This document shows, one piece after another, positions 11,242 through 20,100 of a stretch of 32,831 nt of DNA. Made by a program: the position numbers and the translations under genes. A model generated the notes under the pieces. It was not told the origin of the DNA. It worked only from the letters and a program-made list of their open reading frames with translations, and searched no databases. Each line of letters begins with the position of its first letter. Position 1 is the stretch's first letter. Location: positions 1 through 32,831 of the IMG/VR virus record IMGVR_UViG_3300003690_000165. One strand, 5' to 3'. The stretch is from a virus.

Positions 11242-11605
11242 TCTGGAATTCCTTTACTGCGTGGAAAATGCCCTCAGCAGGAGATTTAACCCAGGTTTCG
11301 AAGTAACCATCTGAAACAGGGTGACATTCTAATCCCTGGAGTTCATCTATGAATACATCTATAGGTACGCCATGTTGGATACCAGCAGAGATAACTCTAG
11401 TTAATGCTTCTACCCAGACTTTGAGGCAGGGGTTAGCTTTACCCTCGCCTTCAGTAGGTTTACCTAGATTGGCGATAAGTTCAAAAGGTTTACCTTTTAC
11501 CTTGTAGCCGATGGTGAGGTATAGTATGCCATGACCGGTTTGCACCTTAGGTGTGACTGATTGGAGGAACTGGGGTCGTACCTTTTTACGCACTTTTACT
11601 CCCAT
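11231..11605 (-). CDS. stand-alone TSCPD-domain protein
   Basis: The sequence TGHGILYLTIGYKVKGKPFE, ELIANLGKPTEGEGK, then VEALTRVISAGIQHGVPIDV and ELQGLECHP follows the TSCPD domain pattern (tGcg.lYvti....g.pfEvf..lGk.g......EAi.RliS.alr.Gv.....i..L.gi.C) found at the C-terminus of B12-dependent (class II) ribonucleotide reductases. Here it stands alone at 124 residues, and the usual cysteine of TGCG is histidine (TGHG). Stand-alone copies occur in many phages next to nucleotide genes. No reductase is in the window. It probably modulates the host's reductase or nucleotide pool; that is inference. ATG 11605 overlaps the MazG-like gene by 20 bases. Confidence 0.8.
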   Translation of the reverse strand: MGVKVRKKVRPQFLQSVTPKVQTGHGILYLTIGYKVKGKPFELIANLGKPTEGEGKANPCLKVWVEALTRVISAGIQHGVPIDVFIDELQGLECHPVSDGYFETWVKSPAEGIFHAVKEFQNVS

Positions 11606-11963
11606 GCTTGTAGTTACGGGTTTTATTGTACTCCATTTTATCCAATATCACCTTCTCTATGTCGATCCCAATAAACTCACTAAGGTCGAGGAGTCTGATG
11701 ATAGTATCCGCAAGTTCAGTGGGAAATCCCACAGGCTTGGTAAATCCTGTACCCTGCTCATTCTCGGTGTAGAGTACGAGTGATAGAGTAGCTAGACTAT
11801 CCATAGTCCGCCAATCCTCCACAGCTTCTGAGATTTCACTATGAGCTAGTAGAAGTTTAATACCTATATCCTGGTGAATATCTTCAGCTGTCTCTACACC
11901 CTCCCACCAACCATGATCCACAGCAGTCTGATGAATCTTTTTAGTTAGTTCGTTTAGTTCCAC
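11586..11963 (-). CDS. MazG-like nucleotide pyrophosphohydrolase
   Basis: The all-alpha NTP pyrophosphohydrolase signature is present: HSEISEAVEDWR supplies E43 and E46 (ExxE) and FPTELADTIIRLLDLSEFIG supplies E83 and D86 (ExxD), the four Mg2+-binding residues. The end, KVILDKMEYNKTRNYKHG, is also typical. At 125 residues it is a single-domain form. These enzymes hydrolyse nucleoside triphosphates to monophosphates; phage versions are thought to adjust nucleotide or alarmone levels. The start is GTG 11963 with GTAGTGGAGGTATACC upstream, so GGAGG at a good distance. Confidence 0.88.
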   Translation of the reverse strand: MELNELTKKIHQTAVDHGWWEGVETAEDIHQDIGIKLLLAHSEISEAVEDWRTMDSLATLSLVLYTENEQGTGFTKPVGFPTELADTIIRLLDLSEFIGIDIEKVILDKMEYNKTRNYKHGSKSA

Positions 11964-12210
11964 GATGGTATACCTCCACTACATACTGCTTGAAATCCTT
12001 ATAGTACTTAGCCTCACCCTTACTGGTAATCCGCTGCACCTTCAGACAATACTTACACTCAAAAGCAGGTGAAGTTCCATTGTCCTCTAGATGTACCCAA
12101 TGATGAGCCGAAGTAGGCGATAGACTACATTTCCAACTATCGCCTTCTACGTAGGCTCTATCTTTAACAGGAACTATTAGGTCGTTCTTTAATTTGATGC
12201 CACTTGTCAG
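11941..12210 (-). CDS. zinc-binding protein, 89 aa, probable CTG start
   Basis: The frame contains WKCSLSPTSAHHWVHLED and, 20 residues later, FECKYCLK, a C...HH...CxxC zinc site common in small phage proteins. It is open from a TAG upstream with no ATG, GTG or TTG before the motif; CTG 12210 lies five bases after a GGAGGG site and is the best start. The C-terminus overlaps the MazG-like gene by 23 bases and the N-terminus overlaps the upstream gene by 47. The protein character is convincing, the start codon is inferred. Confidence 0.55.
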   Translation of the reverse strand: MTSGIKLKNDLIVPVKDRAYVEGDSWKCSLSPTSAHHWVHLEDNGTSPAFECKYCLKVQRITSKGEAKYYKDFKQYVVEVYHRGTKRTN

Positions 12211-12592
12211 GACGCCCTCCTAACCCCTCAAGTTGGCGAGAGAGTAGTTCAATATCTATAGATAGACGAGTTATCTTAATACTATAATCCTTGCCATTAC
12301 TACTGTTCTCATACCTTCTAATCCTCCAGTGATAACTAGCGATGCGCCGTAATATAGTTTGCCTGAGTGCTGCATCTACTGGATTAAGATCCAGCTTTTT
12401 CCTACCCCGCCTAGGTACCTCATACTTTGATAACTTAGATAATCCATCCTCCATCCAGCAGTCAGGATGCCAGTAGATACGTTTATTCTGGCCACGTTGT
12501 CCTATCTGTGGATTGCCTGTAGAGATAGGTTCTAAACACCCATCCTTGTTGCAGACCTTAACCATGCCACTTCTTGATAGCCATGTATCCAT
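12164..12592 (-). CDS. zinc-binding/basic protein, about 140 aa, first gene of operon
   Basis: The N-terminal part shows CNKDGC and, 24 residues on, HPDCW, a possible zinc site, then basic patches (PRRGRKKLDLN, SYHWRIRRYE) and a helical end. The reading frame is open further upstream to 12655, but the promoter -10 box at 12599-12604 lies inside that extension, so it cannot be translated from this promoter. ATG 12592 falls on the predicted transcription start, making a leaderless message possible; ATG 12565, after AAGAAGTGGC, is the alternative. Probably a nucleic-acid-binding protein. Confidence 0.6.
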   Translation of the reverse strand: MDTWLSRSGMVKVCNKDGCLEPISTGNPQIGQRGQNKRIYWHPDCWMEDGLSKLSKYEVPRRGRKKLDLNPVDAALRQTILRRIASYHWRIRRYENSSNGKDYSIKITRLSIDIELLSRQLEGLGGRPDKWHQIKERPNSSC

Positions 12593-12598
12593 GGTGTT

Positions 12599-12627
12599 AT
12601 TATAGCATATATGCATACTTTTGTCAA
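12599..12627 (-). promoter_or_regulatory. sigma-70 promoter of the MazG/TSCPD operon
   Basis: On the - strand TTGACA (12622-12627), 17 bases, TATAAT (12599-12604). The -35 is followed by TGACAAAAGTAT, a partial form of the early dyad, similar to the + strand promoter at 4265-4293. Confidence 0.85.
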
Positions 12628-12667
12628 GGACTATAACATTCTTTATTATTGACAATTAAATTGGCAC

Positions 12668-12696
12668 TTGACATTCACAACTAAGTATGATATGCT
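12668..12696 (+). promoter_or_regulatory. promoter of the late (head) operon
   Basis: TTGACA (12668-12673), 17 bases, TATGCT (12691-12696). The predicted start is near 12703, immediately ahead of an AGGAGGTGAT site that is fully complementary to the usual 16S rRNA tail. It lies back to back with the promoter at 12599-12627. Confidence 0.7.
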
Positions 12697-12712
12697 AAGG
12701 AGGAGGTGATAT

Positions 12713-13303
12713 ATGACTAATGCAGATATGGTTATTACTTCAGACGGCCAACAGATAGATGAATCTCCCTCTCAAGCTGCCGTAGAAAGCTTTATACCTT
12801 ACTTTAGTTTAGATAGCCAAAAGACCAAATACCTGAGCTATAGGGCTACTGGATTCACAGTGAGGGAGTCCGCTCAACTTGCAGGTATTGGTAAGAAATG
12901 GCCTGAGAGACAGATCAGGCGTTGGAGAGCGAATGACCCTCTATTCGCTTACTGGGATGGGGAAGGTATTGTTGAACTCCAGAAACAAGCTGGTGCCCAT
13001 TTCACCTTTGCCGAATTTACTCGTAACTTTAGACTTGCGATGGAGAAGGATGCGAAGGTACTGCATAAGTCTATGCTGGAGGGTGAAGAAGGTGAGGATG
13101 GTAATATTGTCTATTTGACCAAGGAGGAGCACGAGTACTTGCTCAAGATTAGACCTCTATACTCTCCCCAGGCTTTAGAGGCTATTACTAAGGTACTTAA
13201 ATCCGGTGGCGAGGATGGTAAGAAATGGAACTTCACCGAAGCTGTGGTAGAGTTGAGTAGCGGCGGTACCGTGACATTTAGACAAGGGGAAGTAAGTGCC
13301 TAG
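12713..13303 (+). CDS. terS: terminase small subunit candidate
   Basis: It is the first gene of the late operon and stands two small genes upstream of the large terminase, the usual place of the small subunit. Residues about 38-75 form a helix-turn-helix (KYLSYRATGFTVRESAQLAG, then KKWPERQIRRWRANDPLF), as in DNA-recognition domains of small terminases. The middle is helical and charged and could oligomerise; the C-terminus has a short beta segment (SGGTVTFRQGEV). At 196 residues the length fits. No specific sequence family could be confirmed by eye, so the call rests on motif and position. Ribosome binding is near-perfect. Confidence 0.7.
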   Translation: MTNADMVITSDGQQIDESPSQAAVESFIPYFSLDSQKTKYLSYRATGFTVRESAQLAGIGKKWPERQIRRWRANDPLFAYWDGEGIVELQKQAGAHFTFAEFTRNFRLAMEKDAKVLHKSMLEGEEGEDGNIVYLTKEEHEYLLKIRPLYSPQALEAITKVLKSGGEDGKKWNFTEAVVELSSGGTVTFRQGEVSA

Positions 13304-13454
13304 TAAGGTAATCAAACCAAAGTTATATGGTCGTTCTAAACATCCAGTGAGTAATAGAGAGAATAGAATATGTGAAGGTTGTGGCGGTAAGTTTAACATA
13401 GTAATGATTAAACCAGATACCCTTTGTAAAGTGTGTACACTTGCCCAGACATAG
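13296..13454 (+). CDS. zinc-finger microprotein, 52 aa
   Basis: GTG 13296 overlaps the end of the small terminase gene by eight bases and has AAGGGGAAGTAA upstream. The product is basic at the start and carries CEGCGGKFNIVMIKPDTLCK followed by VC, a CxxC...CxxC zinc knuckle. It resembles the small zinc proteins of the early region but is expressed with the late genes. A link with packaging (binding DNA ends or terminase) is possible; no direct evidence. Confidence 0.65.
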   Translation: MPSKVIKPKLYGRSKHPVSNRENRICEGCGGKFNIVMIKPDTLCKVCTLAQT

Positions 13455-13560
13455 ACAATCAGTTAGACAACAGTCAGCAAGGAGGAGTAATATCCGCTCT
13501 GCTCAACATAGTCGTAGAGGCAGACATAATCAAAGATACCGTAGGCGTAGACATAGATGA
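13441..13560 (+). CDS. very arginine-rich peptide, 39 aa
   Basis: The frame from TTG 13441 ends in TGA overlapping the ATG of the large terminase (ATGA), which supports a real, coupled gene. About half of the residues are arginine, histidine or glutamine (for example RRGRHNQRYRRRRHR), a protamine-like make-up suited to binding DNA or RNA. The TTG lacks a Shine-Dalgarno site; a good AAGGAGGAG lies further inside without a standard start codon behind it. Arginine-rich reading frames can arise by chance in purine-rich DNA, so confidence is limited. Confidence 0.4.
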   Translation: MPRHRQSVRQQSARRSNIRSAQHSRRGRHNQRYRRRRHR

Positions 13561-15107
13561 ACTACACAGTTAAGGAACTAATCCAGAATGAGATTCTATT
13601 CACTGAGACTCTAGTTCAAATTGCAGATAAAGCCAGACGGACAGTACCCTTCCATCGTAACCATATTCAAAAAGAGTTTGACAAAGCTGAGACAGGTAGA
13701 GATGTCATAGTCAAACCAGCTCAGGTGGGATTTAGTTCAAGGCTAATCTCCAAAATATTACATCGTACTATTACCATACCCAACACAACTAGCGTTATAG
13801 TTGCCTATGAAGATTTCATCACTCAGAGATTACTTAACAAAGCCCAGAGTTTCTACGATAGTCTACCTAAAGAATTTAGACCAGAAATGGACCGTCGGGG
13901 AACTCATGAGAAGTTCTTTGCGGATATTAACTCTGTGTTGTATATTGGTTCTGCTCGCTCCTTTACCTTTGCCAGAGGCGAGGCAATCCATAATTTTCTG
14001 GCTGATGAGTACGCATTCTGGCCAGACCCTGAGAGAATAATGGGACCTGCACTTGATAGAGTAGTCAAACCCCACGAAGGGGGTAGATTTTGGGTACTCA
14101 GTACTCCTAACGGTATGGAGAATGCTTTTTACGATATCTATATGAATGCGAAGGAAGGGGTGGAGATAGGCGGTAGTCCTTTCACCCCCCATTTCTATCC
14201 ATGGTATATCCATGAGGAGTATAGGTTAGAAGAGGGCCATCCAGATGCATTACCTAAAGATCAAGGTAAATTAGTTAATCTAGACAGTGACGAGTATACA
14301 CTGAGATCAATTGGTATAGATGATGAACAACTTAGATGGAGAAGGTTAAAAAAGGCTGAGAAGGAGATACTGAGAAGGTCTGGGGAGACGAGAGTACTAT
14401 TTGAACAGGAATATCCCTCTAATGATATTACCTGTTTCCTAACCGCAGGAGATATGGTCTATGATGCGGATATGGTTAACTCTAAAGCTAAACAGTGTAA
14501 AGAACCACTTATTAAGGATAGAGATGTATGGATCTGGGAAGCGCCTAAACAGAATCAAATTTACCATATGCCAGTAGACCCAGGCCAAGGTAAGCAAACT
14601 AAAAGTGTAATTCAAGTATGGAGGTACTGGTGGGAAGAGGTAGATGGTCGAGAGATAGAATACGGTAAGCTCTGTGCGAACTTCTCTGAAATTGCCGGTA
14701 TTACTGAGACTAACAATCAGATGGAGCGCATGGGTCAGATGTATGGTAATGCCAAATCAGCTATAGAAGCTAATGGGCATGGATTGGGTTTAATCCATGA
14801 GACAAGTTATAATAACTTATATATGCGGAAGGATATAGTTAAAAATATAGAAACTATGGTACCGGGATGGTATACGTCACCTAGAACTAAACCTACTATG
14901 ATTAAAGAGTTAATGAAGATGTTACCTAATTTGGAGATTCCAGATCTTAGAGTAATCTCAGAGCTAAGGAATATCCGTGAAGACCCTATGAAAAAAGGTT
15001 TGTATGTGAGTGTAGGAGCAGATGATAACCACGACGCTGCGGCTATAGGAGTAATTACTAGAGATTCACGGCCAATAGAACACGAGATGATAGAATATGG
15101 ATGGTAA
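13557..15107 (+). CDS. terL: terminase large subunit
   Basis: The packaging ATPase-nuclease that drives DNA into the head and cuts it. ATPase part: Walker A-like KPAQVGFSS (residues 53-61), Walker B NFLADE ending in D150-E151, coupling motif LSTPNG (181-186). Nuclease part with RNase H fold: MPVDPGQG with D341, AIEANGHGLG with E404, and VGADDNHDAAA with D490 and D493. At 516 residues it is full length. ATG 13557 is preceded by a stop in its own frame, so the start cannot lie further upstream. Together with the portal three bases downstream it defines the late module. Confidence 0.95.
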   Translation: MNYTVKELIQNEILFTETLVQIADKARRTVPFHRNHIQKEFDKAETGRDVIVKPAQVGFSSRLISKILHRTITIPNTTSVIVAYEDFITQRLLNKAQSFYDSLPKEFRPEMDRRGTHEKFFADINSVLYIGSARSFTFARGEAIHNFLADEYAFWPDPERIMGPALDRVVKPHEGGRFWVLSTPNGMENAFYDIYMNAKEGVEIGGSPFTPHFYPWYIHEEYRLEEGHPDALPKDQGKLVNLDSDEYTLRSIGIDDEQLRWRRLKKAEKEILRRSGETRVLFEQEYPSNDITCFLTAGDMVYDADMVNSKAKQCKEPLIKDRDVWIWEAPKQNQIYHMPVDPGQGKQTKSVIQVWRYWWEEVDGREIEYGKLCANFSEIAGITETNNQMERMGQMYGNAKSAIEANGHGLGLIHETSYNNLYMRKDIVKNIETMVPGWYTSPRTKPTMIKELMKMLPNLEIPDLRVISELRNIREDPMKKGLYVSVGADDNHDAAAIGVITRDSRPIEHEMIEYGW

Positions 15108-15110
15108 ATA

Positions 15111-16826
15111 ATGCCAACACTAGATAGAGCGACGACTATTCGAAGTAGATGTAATAGTCTGCAGAAAAATCATTCAGTGAGGAATAAGAAGATTCAGGAA
15201 TGGTACAAAATTATCAACCTTGAGGAGAATAAAGAGATACCTCCTCGAATGGAGAACTTTACTGGTAATGACCCTAAGACATACTTTACCATGAGTAGAT
15301 TCCTCCTTACCAACCCTGCGATCCACAACATTATAGATACTAATAGGATGAATGAGAAACAGTCTGAGGCGGTGGGATTGTTAGAAGACCTCGCTGATCT
15401 AGGTTGGGCAGATAACTTTAAACAAGCATTACAACAGGGTAGAGGTGGATTCCTGTATAGGTTTAGTGGACTACTAATTGCTCAAGGTGGTTACGCAGTC
15501 TTTGCCAAGGCTTTTAGTGATAGACTAATAGCCCAGGTCTGGAACCCTTATCAGGTATTTCCAGACTTTGATGATTGGACTAATGGTCCTAGTGAAGTAT
15601 GTAGGATATACGAAGTACCAGTTGCTAAGGCTAGAAGTATTGCGTATAGTAATGGTTGGGTAATACCTAATTTTAATTTCCAAGGTAATACTAAGATCTA
15701 TAATTACTTTGGCTATACGGATGAAATGGTACCTTATAACACGGTGTTAATAGGTAATGACGTGGTGAGGTGGACGGAGATAGGTGGAAGTAGGTTGCCA
15801 GTATATTATAGCACAGCGGGTGGGATACCAGATATAGATGTAGTACTAGGTAGTACAGAGAACTTTCCTGGAGAAAGTATCATAGCGACTAATATAGGTA
15901 TCTATAAGAACCTGAACCGCACTATGACTCATATTCAACAGATAACCAAGGATACTGCTCAACCGCCAATTAAGGAATATAGTTCTAATGCAGATAAAAA
16001 AATAGTCGATGAGAATAAAATATTCACTAGAGCCTACGTGATGAGAATGGGTACGGGTGAAGATGTAAGGGTATTGGACATGCCCAGTCTACCTCCCGAA
16101 ACTACCTCCCATGCAATTAACATCAATGATATGAGACAAAGAGGTAGTGTCCCTGACATAGCCTTTGGCAATCTCCAGCAGAGTGGATTAAATAGTCTAA
16201 TGATGAGCCAGGTTACCCAAGCTGCACTTAGTGCACTACAGCCTTACCTAGATGTAACTGTCTCTCTATTCAATGAGATTAATGATATGTGGGTGAAGGA
16301 GGTATTAGATAGAGGCTGGTCACCATATGGCTGGATTAAACCTACTAACTTACCACCCGTTGATGATATAAAGTTTAATACAGATTTCAGGGTGAAGATA
16401 CCTGGTGATCTAGTCAGTCGAGCCACTACCATGCGGATGTTGGCACCAGATATAGAGATCAGTCCTGAGACTACACTAAGCTTACTATTCCCTGAGATTA
16501 AAGACCCAGCTAGAGAACTGGCTAAGGCTCATAGTTCAAAGGTAATGAACCATGCAATTGAGGAAACGAGACAACTGTTAGAAAGTTATCGGGTTAGAGC
16601 TGAACAGTTAAAAACTGAAAATCCGAGGTCAAGTGAATTATACTCTAAAATTGCAGCTAGGTTAGAACAAGAACTTACTGGTGAGACTGAACAGGATCCT
16701 GCTCCTTCACCTAGACGTACCTCACCTAGACGGAACCTTCCTATCCCTCGACAGGAAGTATTACCCCAGGAAGCAGGACCGGTCAATGGTAATGTACCTC
16801 AAGTTCCTGAAGAGGCAGGTTTATAA
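15111..16826 (+). CDS. portal protein
   Basis: The 571-residue product directly after the large terminase has portal features: the N-terminal RMENFTGNDPKTYFTMSRFL and LLTNPAIHNIIDT, a long alpha/beta core, and a C-terminal tail with a helix (ETRQLLESYRVRAEQLKTEN) followed by a proline- and arginine-rich end (SPRRTSPRRNLPIPRQEVLP). Portals form the dodecameric ring through which DNA enters and leaves. Spacing of three bases to the terminase and overlap TAATG with the next gene indicate one operon. The call relies on both sequence pattern and position. Confidence 0.85.
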   Translation: MPTLDRATTIRSRCNSLQKNHSVRNKKIQEWYKIINLEENKEIPPRMENFTGNDPKTYFTMSRFLLTNPAIHNIIDTNRMNEKQSEAVGLLEDLADLGWADNFKQALQQGRGGFLYRFSGLLIAQGGYAVFAKAFSDRLIAQVWNPYQVFPDFDDWTNGPSEVCRIYEVPVAKARSIAYSNGWVIPNFNFQGNTKIYNYFGYTDEMVPYNTVLIGNDVVRWTEIGGSRLPVYYSTAGGIPDIDVVLGSTENFPGESIIATNIGIYKNLNRTMTHIQQITKDTAQPPIKEYSSNADKKIVDENKIFTRAYVMRMGTGEDVRVLDMPSLPPETTSHAININDMRQRGSVPDIAFGNLQQSGLNSLMMSQVTQAALSALQPYLDVTVSLFNEINDMWVKEVLDRGWSPYGWIKPTNLPPVDDIKFNTDFRVKIPGDLVSRATTMRMLAPDIEISPETTLSLLFPEIKDPARELAKAHSSKVMNHAIEETRQLLESYRVRAEQLKTENPRSSELYSKIAARLEQELTGETEQDPAPSPRRTSPRRNLPIPRQEVLPQEAGPVNGNVPQVPEEAGL

Positions 16827-17182
16827 TGCAACAGAGAGATGAAATTAGACCGCCAGTACCGTTCCCGCCAAGTAAGATAGGTCATGTACCTCCACCTGGT
16901 AGAACACCTTTTGAAGTTATTAGGAAATTAGGTGCGGCGCAGAGATTGGATTTAACTACACTTAGTGATGCTAGATTTCAAGTATCTAGTGAACTCAAGT
17001 CAAATAGAATTGGAATAGAGAGTTTAGATGCTAATATAGGTAATCTACAACAACTACATACTGAGAAGTATAATGAGGTAGCAGGGTTAATCTCATTATC
17101 TATGGATATACCTCGTGTAGGAGGTCAAACTAATCGTGGTGGATCTATTATTTCCAGATTCTGGAGTTTCAAAAATAGATGA
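16826..17182 (+). CDS. hypothetical structural protein, 118 aa
   Basis: ATG 16826 overlaps the portal stop. The N-terminus is proline-rich (PPVPFPPSKIGHVPPPGRTP), followed by a helical, coiled-coil-like region (IESLDANIGNLQQLHTEKYN). The last 47 bases overlap the start of the giant gene, which continues in the +1 frame with another coiled-coil segment; the two may once have formed, or may still form by frameshifting, one protein. A clear AGGAGG site for the giant gene argues that it is started separately. No family is recognised. Confidence 0.65.
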   Translation: MQQRDEIRPPVPFPPSKIGHVPPPGRTPFEVIRKLGAAQRLDLTTLSDARFQVSSELKSNRIGIESLDANIGNLQQLHTEKYNEVAGLISLSMDIPRVGGQTNRGGSIISRFWSFKNR

Positions 17183-20100
17183 ACAGAGAGCAGCACTAGT
17201 AACTAGTAGGCAAGAACTAGCTGCCATGGATAGAACACTTCAACTTCTTATCCAGGATAAGACAGATGCACTAAGTAGAGATAGTAGGCTTACGTGGCAA
17301 GATTATATACTCACCGCAATAGATAGAATAGATCCCATTGTTACCTTCTTTGATGAAGATGGTAATCTGCAATTTGGATCTCCCGAAGAACTAGTTAGTC
17401 TATTCCGTAATGAAGGTGGGTTTGAACATCTTAATGCAGAGGACGTGGAATGGTTAACAGGGGTTATCTCAAGGGCTAAAGAGGAGATTGCTGAGAGGTT
17501 AACTGAAACTATTCCCTTAGAGAAGTTCTACTTAGAGCAAAAAGCAGGTAACGTAAGAGCTATCTCAGATATGACTATTGAGGAGACTGTTAAAGCACTT
17601 GCATTTGGTGATCGACCTGTACTTACTCCTGCCCAGGCGTTTAGATATAACCAACAACTCTCAGTGATTCTACAAAGAGCGGGTGATTTGACTGAAACAG
17701 AGAAAACTGAGGCTTGGACCCGAGACATCTTAAATAGGATGTCTGAGATTAATGCTGAGAGGGAAGCAAGTATCCAGGGGATGGTGAGCCTAGGATTCCC
17801 CGAGATAGGTATGTGGAGACAACTATATATGGGGGTAGTGAGTCCTGCCATACTAGGTTTAGAAGCAGTTCAAGCCTATAGTAAATACTACGTCATGCCC
17901 TGGGCGGCAGCAGTACTAATTGAGGGTAAAAAGTTAAACGCTATATATAATAGTGTATTTCCTACTCTTGCACTACCTCAAGGGGATGTATCCCTAGGAC
18001 CTCTTGCAGCTTGGCAGTTTGGATTAGTTACCCTAGAAAAACTAGCGCCTTTTGATTTTAAGCTAGATGAACTAGAGATGAGTTTTAAAGAACTAGACAG
18101 AGATAATAATCGCTGGATGGCTTACTCTAAAGCCTATGAGGAATGGGAAGCTAACGGGGCGGTTAAGTTAGGAATAGAGCTAGCTCTAGACCCTCTCACC
18201 TATGTGGGGTTTGGAATAACTACAAAGATACTTAAACCTATTCCATTGGTAGGTAAACACCTCGCCGCATTTAACCACGGCTATATGCAGTTTACTGATG
18301 ATATGGTGAGTGGGGTATTCAAATCTGTGCGAGGATTCCCCAAGACTATAGCTATGAAGTCGATGATTAAATCCTCAGATATCCATGTGAGTCTTTTAAA
18401 TAACTTCTTTAGAGTAAGTGGCAAGTATATAGATGATCTAGGTACTAAATCAGGTGGTGAGTTAGTAGCAGGTTGGATGAAACTAGCCGCATTGTTAGTA
18501 GGTAAAGGCAAGTTGCTAGGTAGTGGTCCTATTCAACAGATTCAAACTACCCTGATGCAGTCATCGAGTAAACGAGTAATTAGACCTGAACAGATATCTG
18601 GTACTGCACTTAAATTACTACGCTCAGATATTATTACTAAAGTAGACGATGTAACAGTTACTCAGTTCTCTGATGTCCAAAACTACTTTAATAAAGCACT
18701 AGCTGATGACTCAGACGCCAATATAACTCAAACGGCACAGAAGTTAGTAGAGATACTATCCCCAGGTCAAAGTGGTCAGCCACGAATACTAAAGGAGATG
18801 ACAGGTGCACTGAGAACGTGGATAGCAGACCTTCGAGCAGATATGATTAAACTTACCACGCCTAGAGGTAATGAAGGTGGATTTAGTATAGTTGAACGTG
18901 TGGTAAAGGAGGCGTTTACTTCTGAAGACGATATTCTAAGGATACCCACACAAGTACTTCACGAAGGTAGCTTTCTGGGGTACCAGTACCAAAAGGGTAT
19001 AGTTAGTGGGATGTTAAGTGGAGTAGATGCTACGACTAGACTGCTCTGGACAAATTGGTTAGAGAAGAAATTAATTATCCCTTTCAGCAGAGCATTTCTA
19101 GTCTTCGGCGCATATGGGCCATTTAACTTACTAGAAGGGATAATGAAACCACTTCTCGAGGATCTGCCTGCGCTGTTCGTCTCCAAACGTTTTGGGTTCA
19201 TGGGGACTAAGTGGTCACCTAAGCATAGACATGATGTAATAGCCAGGGGTATAGAGAGGAAAGTAACAGAGCTGGAAGGAGGGGCAATCGTTGAGCAGCT
19301 AGGTCCTATTGGGGATGGAGATATGGGTAATATTGCTGAGAGGATACTAGCTCTAAGGATTAGTAAAAACTTTGATGCCTACCACTGGATGGTCCGAATG
19401 TTTGGCAGGATTGGACTGAACCAGCGTGCGGACTTCATGGTCAAAGCTACTCATAGGGAGTTATGGAGGCAGGACTATGAAACTATGCAGGTGCTGGATA
19501 AGGAATTTATTAAATTATGGAGGAAGTACCCAGGTATAGATTCTGAATTTGATGGCATGATGGAGACTATACTTAGGGATGCGTTAACAGTAGATGAAGC
19601 AACCTTTAGAGAAACTGTAGAAATCGCACTGCGGACAATCCCTGAACATAGGGTGGAACAAGTATTAAAACGCTTCCCTGATCTAGGGGTGGAATATAGA
19701 CAGATAATTACCGAAGGGGTTAGAAGTGGCGAGATGTTCTCTAATCCTAAATTCTTTGGCAACCTTAGAGAGGTAGCAGTTAATGTAACTCTCAGACATC
19801 CTCGAGATATGTCTCGAAGGTTTGATAAACTAGTAGCGGAGTTTAGGAAGCTACAACCACAGAACTACAAGGAGCTGTTGAATAAGTTTAACCAGGTACT
19901 AGAGCTAACACATCTGCGTCAGAGGGTTCATCATAGTATCCAGAAACAAGCTGATCTAGTGGCGAGGGGTAAGTCTGTCGCAGATAAGGATAAGATGTTC
20001 AATGAGGTCTACGAAGGGTTACAGGACTTCCTCCGTACCTCTAATGATTCTATCTCTGCAATGACTACTCAGATGAAGCACCATCTGGAGATACAACTAC

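Noticed and set aside
12164-12655. Full-length frame starting at 12655
   Set aside because: The promoter -10 and -35 boxes lie inside that extension, so the start must be at or below 12592.
18281-19762. Antisense frames inside the giant gene
   Set aside because: They lack ribosome binding sites and conserved-looking sequence and are explained by codon composition of the coding strand.
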